Part shown: positions 31,385 to 41,658 of the stretch, one piece after another
How the letters are laid out: each line of letters starts with the position of its first letter
How positions within the stretch are numbered: the first letter of the stretch is position 1
Assembly (NCBI GenBank): GCA_022606425.2
Contig: JAHDVF020000494.1
Span: forward strand, 124,001 to 188,000
Reading direction: 5' to 3'
Source of the DNA: Lepidostoma basale
Taxonomy: Eukaryota; Arthropoda; Insecta; Trichoptera; Lepidostomatidae
DNA length: 64,000 bases
Translations under genes and position numbers: made by a program
Notes under the pieces: model-generated
What the model was told of the DNA's origin: nothing
Database searches by the model: none
The model's input: only the letters and a program-made list of their open reading frames with translations

Positions 31385-32075
31385 TTAAATGTAGACAAAT
31401 ACTGGATTTTACCCATTGCGGGTTAATCATTTTTTAAGGATTTTAGTATCTCAATAGAGACGAAGATGTAAATTGTTTTTTTGGAAACAGATTACATCTA
31501 ATCTTAATAGATGGCGGTAGTGTAGATTGAACTAAAAAATGTGAAGTGTTTCTCAACATAGTAGCCATCTTAATGAAAGTGATTTTTAAAAAATGGTTGG
31601 AGCAACCCTTCGGGGCGAATGAAACTAGTTACTCTACATTTTCTTTTCTTGTCTTTTTCTTTTTTTACATTTTAAAATTGTATTTCATCTTAAATTATTC
31701 ATTATTACTAGTACTACTAGTTTTCTCTTTAACTTATCAAAGGGTTACTTTATTCTTCTTATATATTTAACCTTATGTCGGTTGTTATATAATATTTGTG
31801 GTAGCATGTAATTGGCCTTGTTTTGTTGTCTCTGTGTGTTTATATTCATATCCTGTATTTGCTGTTTGTTACCCTCAATATTAATAAAAAAAAAGTAATA
31901 AAAAAAAAATAAATAAAAAAAATAAAAAATATCTATTCTTTCAAAAATTTGTCAAACGTGGTGGTCGTAAGAAGGGCGGAATGGGGAATGTTGTATTACA
32001 TAAAGCGATCGCTTAACCCAACCAATGGCAGGTAATAAGTCCTGTAAACGCCTCGACCACCATATTCTGTTTTTC
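31385..32075. mobile_element. Palindrome F long element, left arm and interior
   Basis: The left arm (AAATACTGGATTTTACCCAT to GAGACGAAGATGTAA) is followed by interior segment X (TAGATGGCGGTAGTGTAGAT) and, after about 350 bp of A/T-rich DNA, segment Y (GGGCGGAATGGGGAATGTTG to CGACCACCATATTC). Copy 60885 carries X and Y as reverse complement. Confidence 0.7.
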
Positions 32076-32758
32076 ATAAACTTCATTTTAAGTTATCTAA
32101 TCAATATTTTAAGCTTAGTATATTCTGGTCCCTTATTTCAATTACGCGTAGAAGAGACTTTTAATTAGAATTGGAAATGTATTTCTGAGCGCTCATTAAT
32201 ATCGTTCGTACGCTGACGATCGCAGCATTACACAACCTTCCATTGTACCATTTGACAACAAAAGATTTAACCTGGACATGCGCCATTGTTCCAATTATGA
32301 AACAACCGTTTTGTTAACAAAGAAATTATTTTCTCAATGGATGTAATCCACTAATAAGAACGTGGCACATAAAGCATATTCCGAACAAGAGATCTCTATA
32401 TAATATTTTGATTACGCTGGAATCGTGGGTATTCAATTTATATAATAATACGTAATAAAATATGAAACAGTTCTAAGTAATTCTAAGATACGAGTATATA
32501 ACTTATAAGCTCCCATTATTATTTTTGTTGGTGGTTTTTCAAAGGAGAGAAACATTTTTCATAAAGATTGTCGTACACTGGAGAAGAGAGTTTTCTTGTT
32601 GTAGGACATTTATTTTTTCGTATAATGATCAGAGCGTTTTTATTATCTTCGTGGAATAACTGAAAATGTATACTGCCTTTTATATTCTACAAAATTTATA
32701 TAATTTTTATTGTTTCTTGAACAGTGATTTATTACTTCATATTAAATCATCAATACGT
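32076..32758. other. No recognised gene
   Basis: 32150-32360 is unique with mixed composition; the rest is AT-rich. Confidence 0.4.
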
Positions 32759-32835
32759 CTGTTTTCTAGAAGCTATAGTAAAATTTATGGGAATGCCATG
32801 TTTCGCCTTGCTAAGGCACTATAAAATATAATGTT
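32759..32835 (+). repeat. Palindrome M left arm
   Basis: TCTGTTTTCTAGAAGCTATA, TTATGGGAATGCCATG and TTTCGCCTTGCTAAGGCACT match the left arm of 45127 and 57889. Confidence 0.65.
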
Positions 32836-33041
32836 ACTTCTTTATGCGCCCATAAGGTGATTACATCACAAAAACGGCACCTTAATATAAGAATATTATT
32901 ATTATTCTATTGTAGAAAATGTACGTTTTAATAATTTATGTTACATTTATTTATCTAAACTGTATTGGAAATAAACAGTATTTTTTATTCGATCAATATT
33001 TGATATTGAATCTAATCAAATGTATTTTAAGAGATTTATTG

Positions 33042-33195
33042 TATATATATGGTAGAAGAAGGTCCAAAACTCCCGGGTTCGATTCCCGGCGATGGCAGTG
33101 TGATTGTCATACTCTCTATGGTCTGGTGTAGATTTCACGCGACATTAAAATGGCGATAGATTAGCTTCCTATCACATGTCATAAGAATCAATAGT
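33042..33195 (+). mobile_element. SINE S2
   Basis: B box GGTTCGATTCC at 33076-33086, then GGCAGTGTGATTGTCATACT and the body TGGCGATAGATTAGCTTCCT. The 3' end and AAT tail are missing. Confidence 0.8.
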
Positions 33196-33825
33196 TAAAA
33201 AGCGATATATATTGTAATTGGGTTCAAATAGCTAGCTGAATACAATTGTGGAAAGCAACGAGAAACTGTCACATTAAAAAGGCCCAAGTGGCATCCTAAG
33301 AACCAGAAAGATGTTAATAAACTTTGCTGCAAACAAATTCCTATGATTAAAACTAAAAAAAAGCAGAAGAAAGTAAATTAATAACTCTATTGTATTTATG
33401 ATTTTAATTTATAAATTTGTATGTTTCTTTATCTTACATTGATTCTTGTTTTGCCTGACGGTACAAGACAGTTGAAATGCCAATGTTATGTACTTGGTGT
33501 GCACATCAAACTGTTTTAATATATATTTTTATTACCTATTATTACTGTATATTAGATGCTCTGTTTGTGTACCAACAATAAATAAATAAATAAATTCATT
33601 ATGAGGATATAATGTAACAAATCATCATTTTATTCTTATCGGGAAAGAACCATCTTGTTCTAAGAAAGTAACAAAAAATGTGCTCGTATGAATCAAGTTA
33701 TCTGAATGGAGTAGTGAAGCAAGCATTACATTGAGTCAGACCTCTCTAGATAGAAGGGGCTATTAACTTCTGAATCGAAATAATTCTCTTGTGTCTTGAT
33801 TGATGATTTAAGATCCAAATTCAAC
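33196..33825. other. No recognised gene; (AATA)n microsatellite
   Basis: AATAAATAAATAAATAAA near 33580-33597. Otherwise nothing recognised. Confidence 0.4.
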
Positions 33826-34215
33826 GTTTTCCTTTGGAAATCATCCCTTTAGCGGCGCGAGTGGGAAAACTTGACCATGCGTCAACGCGATCTATTCGTG
33901 TAATAAATATATTTTGTTTTAATTATTTAATGCTGAAGGATTTACGTGAATCCGACTTTTATGCCTTCTTATTGCGGACACGGCGATAAATTACGCTGGG
34001 CATTCTTCCATAGTAAATCGCCAACCTTGAACGATAAAGGCAATATTCGCGCCGCGGCCGCTGGGCTGTCATTAACGCCGGCCCTATCAAGATTGTTCGG
34101 AGGTTCAAGGGAATACCGCCCTTAATAATGCCTGCGTGCCGCCAAGGCTTCGTCCGAAATCGTTAAGTAACTCGAATATCGGCGAAACCCCCTTGTAAAA
34201 ATTACGCAATTACAA
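33826..34215. other. GC-richer unique block
   Basis: 33840-34190 has many CpGs (CGCGCCGCGGCCGC at 34050) against an AT-rich background. It has no repeat match within the window and no convincing open frame. It is a candidate for non-repetitive, possibly constrained host DNA. Confidence 0.4.
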
Positions 34216-34591
34216 TTGGATCGTGTCTATTGTATTTCAGAAAAATGGGATCAAACTTTTATCGTTAACCAATTTCTTCTCTCTTTAGAAGAAAGTGAAT
34301 GGTTGGAGTAAAATAGGTACTTAGTACATAAAAACTAAGTACTAATGTTTTGTTCTAATATTTCTTATTAAAGAAAACTGCAAACTTAGTTATTTTATGA
34401 TAAGTTGTCTATTTTTTTTTTACTTCAACCATTCAAATGTTCTTACATATGTTACAGGGAGATGATAAAAACGGAGATTCAATTAAATCTCTATGGTAGA
34501 TGATTCACGGAAGTTATTAAAATTATAACTGTGTGGGGTGATTTCCCTAAAGAAAGTAAATGATTTAATAAAATCCCTTAAAATTTGTAAA

Positions 34592-34626
34592 TAACCTAAC
34601 CTATCCTAACTCTAACCTAACCTAAG
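34592..34626. repeat. Interstitial telomere-type array
   Basis: A run of CCTAA units with variants (CCTAT, CTCTAA) covers about 35 bp. CCTAA is the complement of the TTAGG telomere repeat used by most insects. Confidence 0.55.
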
Positions 34627-34699
34627 TTTGCGTAAGATTGCAGGGACATTATCCTTAATTGGGGGTCAAGTATTTAAATAGTGTTTCTGCGAACAATCC

Positions 34700-35348
34700 A
34701 AAATACAATGTTCAATGACCAAGAGTATGGTATTCTCTCGAACTCAGGTGGGATGTATCGTGTCTGTGGGGGGTGTTTTAGTGGAACAGGTGATTTTTTT
34801 TAGATATCTGGGTGTGAACTTGTGTGGGAAAACGGATCTACTGTGTGAAGTGAAGGGGCAAGTAAACAAGGCTGCGGTAATTTCAGGATGCTTGAAGAAT
34901 TCAATTTGGAAAAATCCTGACATGAAGATCAGTTGTAAAGTGAGAATTTATAAGACTTGTGTGCGACTTATCATGAAATATGAGATCGAGTTTAGGGCGG
35001 ATACCACAATCACAAAAAAACGCGCTCAGAGTGTCAGAAATGAAGACGCTCAGAATTGACATTGACAGACATTGCAATAGAGAATAAGGAATACACGGAT
35101 AAGGGAGATATGCGAGGTCGAGGATGTTGTGAGGTGGGGAAGACAAAAGAGAAGATACTGATATGCACACGCGAGGAGAATGGATTCATCCAGACTTCCC
35201 TTCATTGTGTCGCACGACCAGCCCCAAGGTAGACGACCTCCGGGCAGACCACCAAAGAGATGGATCGACAGCTGGGTGTCGACTTCGCAGGAGGCCAATT
35301 CCTCTTAAGAAACAGGCCATTAGGCCTACACTAAGAATAAGAAGAGAA
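34700..35348 (+). mobile_element. LINE-G 3' copy
   Basis: 34715-35059 encodes RYLGVNLCGKTDL, VNKAAVISGCLKN, WKNPDMKI and KVRIYKTCVR, collinear with the C-terminal half of the LINE at 45881. The later part (GRRPPGRPPKRW) is out of frame. It ends in AAGAATAAGAAGAGAAG. Confidence 0.85.
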
Positions 35349-35516
35349 GGTTTGAGTTAAGATGTTCTAATAACTAATTAATATCACTTAAAATTTAGTG
35401 TTCCATGCATTTTCCCCTATAGACAGTGAACTATCTTATCGCCGTCTCTTATCGAATTTGCATAATTCTTTGCGTCCTTTTAAATAACCTGTCTGTAGTA
35501 TTATAAAGTTTCTCAA
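35349..35516. other. Flank of the LTR element
   Basis: Unique sequence; 35517-35520 is the CTAG target site. Confidence 0.4.
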
Positions 35517-35520
35517 CTAG

Positions 35521-36553
35521 TGTAATGGGTGTCTCCCTACCTCGGCTAGCGCAGAGAGCGGGCCCTTAGATCTCCGGTTTTCTCGTGAGATACTTTCCGG
35601 CTTGTCATTCGAATAGGGAAAGGTGTAAATAAATACATATGACGGAATACATGAGGGTTTATTATAACACAAAAAAATAGTTACAATAGTTATCTAGGGG
35701 CTAGAGATGTCGTACGTATAAAAAAAAAGAGGCACATGGTGAAATAATGAAGAGGCTGTTTGCGGCGATTCCTCGACGGCGTGCTCGTCAGGACATCGAC
35801 CGGCGACGTCGTCCGTAGACGTTATCAGCGACGCTGACCAGAAGATGGTGGGTCAGCAAATCAATATGTAGAGCGTCACCTGGCAGACACGAGGTTCCCT
35901 AACCTGTTGGTGCTGTCTGAAGCGGCGTGAAGTGGTCCTCGCAGTTCCGCATGGTGGTGAGGTCAACCACGTTGTCGGGGCATGATGTGCGACAACACGT
36001 GGGCGGCAATTTCGGGAGCAGAGGATGGCTCGGACCGTGGCGGAGGGAATCAACCGCAGCAAGGTCGGGCTTGACAAACGGCCTGGGAGCGGATATGCAC
36101 TTTTGGCATCGCCATAGCGCAGGACAAGTTGGCAGAAAACCTGAAATAATGCCACAGATTTTATGGGCACGATGGCAAGTACCGCAAATACCTTGCTCGA
36201 AGTTATTCCATGGCGGATGAGGCTAGATGGAAACGGATTATCCCATCGGGAAAATCGCGGGTCGAAACGGCGATCCTCCAATCGATGCCGCGAAGTTGAC
36301 AGCTCAAAACGAAGTGAAGTCGGGCCGAATCGGCTGCGCAGAATGAGTTGCGCAGAAGGGGCTGAGAGTGAACTGCAGAGGGCGCACACATCGGGGTGAA
36401 TTTAGCGCCAAATCCGAGAAGCGCGCGGGAACAAGAGTTTAAAGTAGCACTCTGGTGGTAAAAACGGGAACTAGGGGTTTGAATGGGGTCTAGAGCTAAA
36501 CACTGAATATTAAGATAACCGAAAATAAATAAGAAATAGTAACTTACGTTACA
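35521..36553 (-). repeat. 3' LTR
   Basis: 1033 bp, starting TGTAATGGG and ending GTTACA on the plus strand. It differs from the 5' LTR by two substitutions (35871 and about 36376), one A in a homopolymer, and 27 extra bases at about 36331-36357. That extra stretch contains a repeated GCGCAGAA. Confidence 0.95.
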
Positions 36554-38457
36554 CTCGCTCTTATGTGGAATAAAAAAAAATAATAAAAAAAAAGCTCCTT
36601 CAGTGAATGGCATACAAAAGTTACACGTGGATTAAATCCTAGAAGGTGACAGTTTGGACAATTGAGAAATACAAAGACAGTTTATTTCAAAGTACAAATT
36701 AGATTCACAAGTTTAAAAAATGTATCATTATACACATGGGAGAGGTTTATATCCTAAAAGGTAGCAGTTAGTTTGACATATTACAAATTGTTAAGTTTAG
36801 TTTAAAAATACAAACTATAGTCACAAGTTCAGAAAATTAAGGATCATTAAACACAATAAAAACAGGTTTAAATCCTAGGTTACAGTTAGTTAAACATTTT
36901 ACAAACAAAATTTATTTTAAAAAAAACAAATCATAGTTTAATTCTGAATATTAATGATCATTAAACACAGAGAAAGCAGGTTTAAGTCTTAGGTTAGCAG
37001 TTAGTTTGACATATTACAAATTGTTAAGTTTAAAAAAAAAATACAAATTATAGTTCAGGTAAAAACACAAACACAGTTAAGTTATAAATACAAAAATTAT
37101 CATTGTTTTAAAGTTTCCACAGCACAAAAGAGACAATTGTTTTTTTTTTCCTTTGCAGGTAAATAGCACTCACTGATTCTAAAAGGAGAAGGGGTTAGGG
37201 TCTTGAGGTAAATTATTGTTGGACATCTCTAGCCTAGATGATAGATTATAAAGAAAAACAGTTACAACAATATTATGTGTTCAGTCACCAGTAAAAACAA
37301 AAATTTAAATTACATACAGCAGAGGCATGTCCGTTTACATATTATGAGGCTGTATACCTATAGTGTTGCTTTGTATTAGGGTCTAGCTCCCTTTCGCCTC
37401 GGATAATAAGGCACATCTACATATTCTAAGGCTGTATACCTATAGCGTTGCTTTTTATTAGGGTCTGGCTCCCTTTCGCCTCGGAAAATAAGGCACATCT
37501 ACATATTCTAAGGCTGTATACCTATAGCGTTCTGACTCCTTCTATTCTCAACAAAAACAAACTCTACAGGTGACTGAAACAACATATAAACCTACAACAT
37601 TTTAAAACATATAATGGACGTTATTGTTCAGGTGAATCGGAGAAGTGAACTCAATCGTAAAAGTGATTGCCAATCCAATATGCAACACCTTTAACTGACT
37701 CACGACCCAACACACACATGAACATATATAACAATAAATAAGAAGTAAAAAAAAACAAGTTTATAAAGAAATTGGTGTTACAATAGTTATAAATTTAGAC
37801 AATTTGCACATACAAAAATGATATGTCAATAAAATTTCTGTTCAGGTGAGATGGAAAAGTTCATAATATTATAAGTGATGGACAATCTTGTATTCCACAC
37901 AAATAAAAGAAGTTTTTAAACCATCCAGAACACACAAGAACATGGAACACTCAAGTAGGAAGGGAAAATATAACCAAACCATAATACAAATGCATCTGTA
38001 GGTCTACCAAGTGTCTCTAGCGTTCGGGAAATTTACAATTATTCATGCATTCGATGGATACAGGCATCTTCTCTTAGAGCGCTCCTAACACAACTAGATC
38101 AAGTGGTGAATGGGGGCAGTTTATTCTTCATCAGGCGCTTATTCATACATACCATAACACAATAGACACTACAAATGCAAGTAAGATAGAAATTGGCACA
38201 AGGAAGGGGGCAATCATAGTGGGGATAGGATGCATAATGAGGAAGGAAACAAGGTTAGATTGAAGGACACTACTGCTATGGGGGAAAGTATGCTAGGAAT
38301 AGCAGTAATGGCTAGGGTCCCGGGGTCGCTTACCCGTCCTCGCGAAATGATGGAAATTATGCGAGTCCCTTGAGAACAAAAATACATATTAAGACAAAGG
38401 TTTGAGTCATAGGTTAATATATTTGGGCGCCACTAAGTTTTAAGTTTAACTTAGAAA
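36554..38457 (-). other. Non-coding 3' region of the LTR element
   Basis: No open frame follows pol. Imperfect repeats of about 110-120 bp (AGGTTAGCAGTTAGTTTGAC-like) occur at 36640-37040, and two and a half ~88-bp repeats at 37337-37530. The base run next to the 3' LTR is only weakly purine-rich in element sense (AAGAGCGAG), so the polypurine tract is not clear. Confidence 0.7.
37337..37530. repeat. Tandem repeat, ~88-bp unit
   Basis: AGGCTGTATACCTATAG occurs three times with the block TTAGGGTCTGGCTCCCTTTC between; the last unit is partial. Confidence 0.85.
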
Positions 38458-41400
38458 CTATTCCTGTTTGACTAAGTCCTTGATGTGAAATGTACCGATA
38501 CTTTTTCCAGCCATATCAGACAGTTCATATATGGTATCTGAAATTCTTTTGAGTATCCTGCACTTGATAAATCTGGGACACAGTTTGGCAGATATGTACC
38601 TTGAAGCGTCAGATTGAAGGAAGGCACGGCGCCAGACCAGTTGTCCGACATGCAAGGTACAAGATTTACGCCTTAGATTATACCGAGTAGCGTTCCGTTG
38701 GAAGGCTTGGAGTAGTGCGGAAGAAACTTCTTCATAGACATTTTCCATTCTAAGTAGGCCAGATGCGTAGTCCGAGGTGATGTCAGATGGATTATGGGAG
38801 TTTGATTCACGAACAAATTTATTGTGAAATGAACCGTGGGGAGCAGTTTCAAAGCCGTGCAAAAGAAAGAACGGGGTATATCCTGTAGCAATACTGACAG
38901 TATTATTTAAGCAAGATGAGATCTGTGGAAGCTTTGAACACCAAGTCCGTTGATTATTCCCTACCAGAATTGCCAGTGCGGTAATGATGTTTGCATTATG
39001 ACGTTCGCTTACATTGTTCTGAGGATGATAGCGGGCGTTGTAGTACAAGTCTTGTATTCCATAGGTTTCAGTGAACTTACGGAACTCCTTGGAGACAAAT
39101 TGACTTCCGTTGTCGATAATAAGCGTACGGGGAACAGAGTAAGGCAGAAATATTTTCTCCTCGAGTAATTTAATTACAGTTTTGGAGTTGGCTGTCCTAA
39201 GGGGAAACGCCCAAACAAATTTTGAAAAGTTGTCTACTACTGTCAGAATGTGACAGAAGCGATGATTGGACATCGGGAGTGGCCCTACGAGGTCTGCAGA
39301 CAAGGAGACGAGGGGTTTAGAAAGGCGTTTAGGCACCGTCATTAAACCTAAAGGGGACTGCGTGCTATGCTTATAGGCCTTGCAGGTGTCGCAAGTTTTT
39401 ATGAATTGTTTGATAGTGCGACGCATATTGCTCCAATAAAATGTTTGCGAGAGGGTTCTAAATGTTTTTTCAATCCCGGGATGACAGAAGTTGTTATGAA
39501 AGTCAGATATAACATGGGGGATTTCATTAGCGGGTACAACAACCTTCCAGAGGTAGCTGCTGGAGTCAGGGCGCGAGGAGTTTCCTGATTTCGAATAACG
39601 GTACAGGTGTTTGTTATTGATAAGATAGTTGGCTGTCGACTGCGGGTTATCCTTACATGCCGAATATAGATTTAGATAGGTTTGATCAGTCACGTTAGTG
39701 AAGGGCGGAGGGAAGGTCAGGGAGGACACTTCGATGCGACTTAGGGCATCAGCTAAATTGTTTTCGCAACCTTTTTTATATACAAAATCGAAACTATATT
39801 GTGATAGACGGCAAGCCCATCTGGCGAGTCTGCCTCCTGGCGATGACAGATTGTTCAAATATTTGAGACAGCCATGATCACTTTGGACCGTAAAGTGTGT
39901 GCCATCCAGGTAACTCCTGAAATGATGTACCGAATCCACAATAGACAATAGTTCGCGTTCAGTGGTAGAATAGGAACGTTCAGGAGCAGTCAGTTTTCGG
40001 GAAAAATACGCTATAGCATGCTCGGAACCGTCAGGCATTTTTTGGGCAAGGAAGCTACCAATACTAATACCACTGGCATCACAAGTAAGAATGTAGGGTA
40101 CAGAATAATCAGGGGGTTTCAACACAGGGGCGGTAGTCATAATATTTTTTAGGGCAACAAATGATTGTTCAGCCTCTTCGTTCCATTGGAAGGAAGTGCC
40201 TTTAAGCTTTATACTTGTTAAACGGCATAAAGGGGCAGCAATTTCGGCAAAATGTGCAATGAATTTACGATAGTAACTGGCACAGCCTAAGAAGGATTTA
40301 ACTTCTTTGGTAGATGTGGGACGGGGGAAATCAATCATTACCTTAATCTTATCTGGGTCAGTTCTTATTCCTTCACGATCAATCACATGGCCTAAGTACT
40401 TCAGTGAAGATTTGCAGAATTCTGATTTGCCTAGACGAATAGTGAGGTTGGCCTCGCGCAGACGTTCGTAAACCAGGGCGAGTGTGCTGACGTGAGATTC
40501 AAAATCTGGACTGCAAATAAGAATGTCATCGAGATAACAAAAAACATGGTCACCGAGATCACAAAATAGAGCATCCATTAACCTTTGCAACTGGCTCGGT
40601 ATATTGGCGATCCCGAATGGAGTAACTTTGAAACAAAACTGACCCCTACCCTCAATAAAGAATGCGGTTTTAATCATTGATTCTCTAGTCAGGGGCATCT
40701 GCCAGAACCCCATGCTTAAATCAAGGGCAGTAAGGTATTTAGTGTCACGCAGGTTGCTTAGAATTCGGTCAATGTTCGGTAAGCGATAACAGTCGGCTTT
40801 GGTAATCGAATTTAGTTTTCGCGGATCCAGAACGAATCGTGCAGAACCATCCTTTTTGGGGACAATAAATACATTATTTAGCCACGGGCTCTTGCAGGGT
40901 TCAACTACGTCCAGCGAGATCATTCTCTCTAGTTCCTCTATTAATTGTTGGCGGCGAACATGGGATTGGGGGAATGTTTTCTGTTTAACCGGCGGATGGT
41001 TACCCGTGTCGATCTCGTGATTAACAAGGTGGGTCCTGCCCAGACCTATCTTTTCGAAAGAAATTTGTTCGAACAAGTTTTTAATTCGGTCCAAGTCCTT
41101 GGACTGAGCAGGATTCAATTCTTCGGCAGGGACGAGACAAGATGGCGAGGGATTCACTGAGTACACGGGTTGAGTATTTGACTGTTTGGCTGGTTTGTTA
41201 TCCAGATGTCCAGGAAATAGCCTGGGAGTGAGTCCAGATGATTCAAGAAAAGGGACTCCAAGGATGAAACAGTCGTTTAGGGAAGGGACTAGGACGAATG
41301 ATACCCAGGTGGTGGTATTGTCATAACGAATGGGCAAGGTAACGGTTCCGATACTACGGTGGGAGGTATTATCGACCGTGTGAATTGAACAATTACCAGG

Positions 41401-41658
41401 GGTGATTTTATAATTGAGATTAATAAAGGATTGGTACAGATTTCCGCCTAAGATGTTGATGGCTGCACCGGAATCAAGCAGACCGCGAAAGGGGACACTG
41501 TGGATTTTAAAATTCAAGTATGGGCGATTGTCACGGGCATTTGTAATTTTTACCGCATGGAGATACCAGGTTTCGTGGAATAATTTTACAGAAGCCAGCC
41601 AGTCTAACCACTCCGCTGAGCGCGGGATTACGGGAGACTGGCTAGCTGCTAGTTTTTT
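38458..41658 (-). CDS. pol: Pol polyprotein (protease, RT, RNase H, integrase)
   Basis: The frame is open from the frameshift site to the stop at 38458, about 1067 residues, and has no start codon of its own. Protease active site LLDSGAA lies about 60 residues in. RT motif YLDD is at plus positions 40527-40538 with the LDLSMGFWQMPL block before it. RNase H has TCDASG. Integrase has the HHCC zinc finger (CHPG to CDTCKAYK) and the D, D, E motifs in SADLVGP, IIDNGSQF and NNVSERHN. A GPY/F-like end follows (LCPRFIKCRILKR). All catalytic residues that I can check are present. It copies the element RNA and inserts the cDNA. Confidence 0.93.
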   Translation of the reverse strand, partial: KKLAASQSPVIPRSAEWLDWLASVKLFHETWYLHAVKITNARDNRPYLNFKIHSVPFRGLLDSGAAINILGGNLYQSFINLNYKITPGNCSIHTVDNTSHRSIGTVTLPIRYDNTTTWVSFVLVPSLNDCFILGVPFLESSGLTPRLFPGHLDNKPAKQSNTQPVYSVNPSPSCLVPAEELNPAQSKDLDRIKNLFEQISFEKIGLGRTHLVNHEIDTGNHPPVKQKTFPQSHVRRQQLIEELERMISLDVVEPCKSPWLNNVFIVPKKDGSARFVLDPRKLNSITKADCYRLPNIDRILSNLRDTKYLTALDLSMGFWQMPLTRESMIKTAFFIEGRGQFCFKVTPFGIANIPSQLQRLMDALFCDLGDHVFCYLDDILICSPDFESHVSTLALVYERLREANLTIRLGKSEFCKSSLKYLGHVIDREGIRTDPDKIKVMIDFPRPTSTKEVKSFLGCASYYRKFIAHFAEIAAPLCRLTSIKLKGTSFQWNEEAEQSFVALKNIMTTAPVLKPPDYSVPYILTCDASGISIGSFLAQKMPDGSEHAIAYFSRKLTAPERSYSTTERELLSIVDSVHHFRSYLDGTHFTVQSDHGCLKYLNNLSSPGGRLARWACRLSQYSFDFVYKKGCENNLADALSRIEVSSLTFPPPFTNVTDQTYLNLYSACKDNPQSTANYLINNKHLYRYSKSGNSSRPDSSSYLWKVVVPANEIPHVISDFHNNFCHPGIEKTFRTLSQTFYWSNMRRTIKQFIKTCDTCKAYKHSTQSPLGLMTVPKRLSKPLVSLSADLVGPLPMSNHRFCHILTVVDNFSKFVWAFPLRTANSKTVIKLLEEKIFLPYSVPRTLIIDNGSQFVSKEFRKFTETYGIQDLYYNARYHPQNNVSERHNANIITALAILVGNNQRTWCSKLPQISSCLNNTVSIATGYTPFFLLHGFETAPHGSFHNKFVRESNSHNPSDITSDYASGLLRMENVYEEVSSALLQAFQRNATRYNLRRKSCTLHVGQLVWRRAFLQSDASRYISAKLCPRFIKCRILKRISDTIYELSDMAGKSIGTFHIKDLVKQE
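41594..41646 (-). promoter_or_regulatory. Frameshift-stimulating stem-loop
   Basis: In element sense GCTAGCCAGTC (41646 to 41636) pairs over 11 positions, one of them G-U, with GACTGGCTGGC (41604 to 41594). The 31-nt loop has a small CCGC/GCGG hairpin. It starts 5 nt after the slippery site, the usual spacing for a -1 frameshift stimulator. Confidence 0.75.

Noticed and set aside
35853..36389. 178-codon open frame in the LTR (and its twin at 43053-43562)
   Set aside because: It lies in the LTR, is repeated only because the LTR is, and has no protein motif; overlapping frames on the other strand are equally open.
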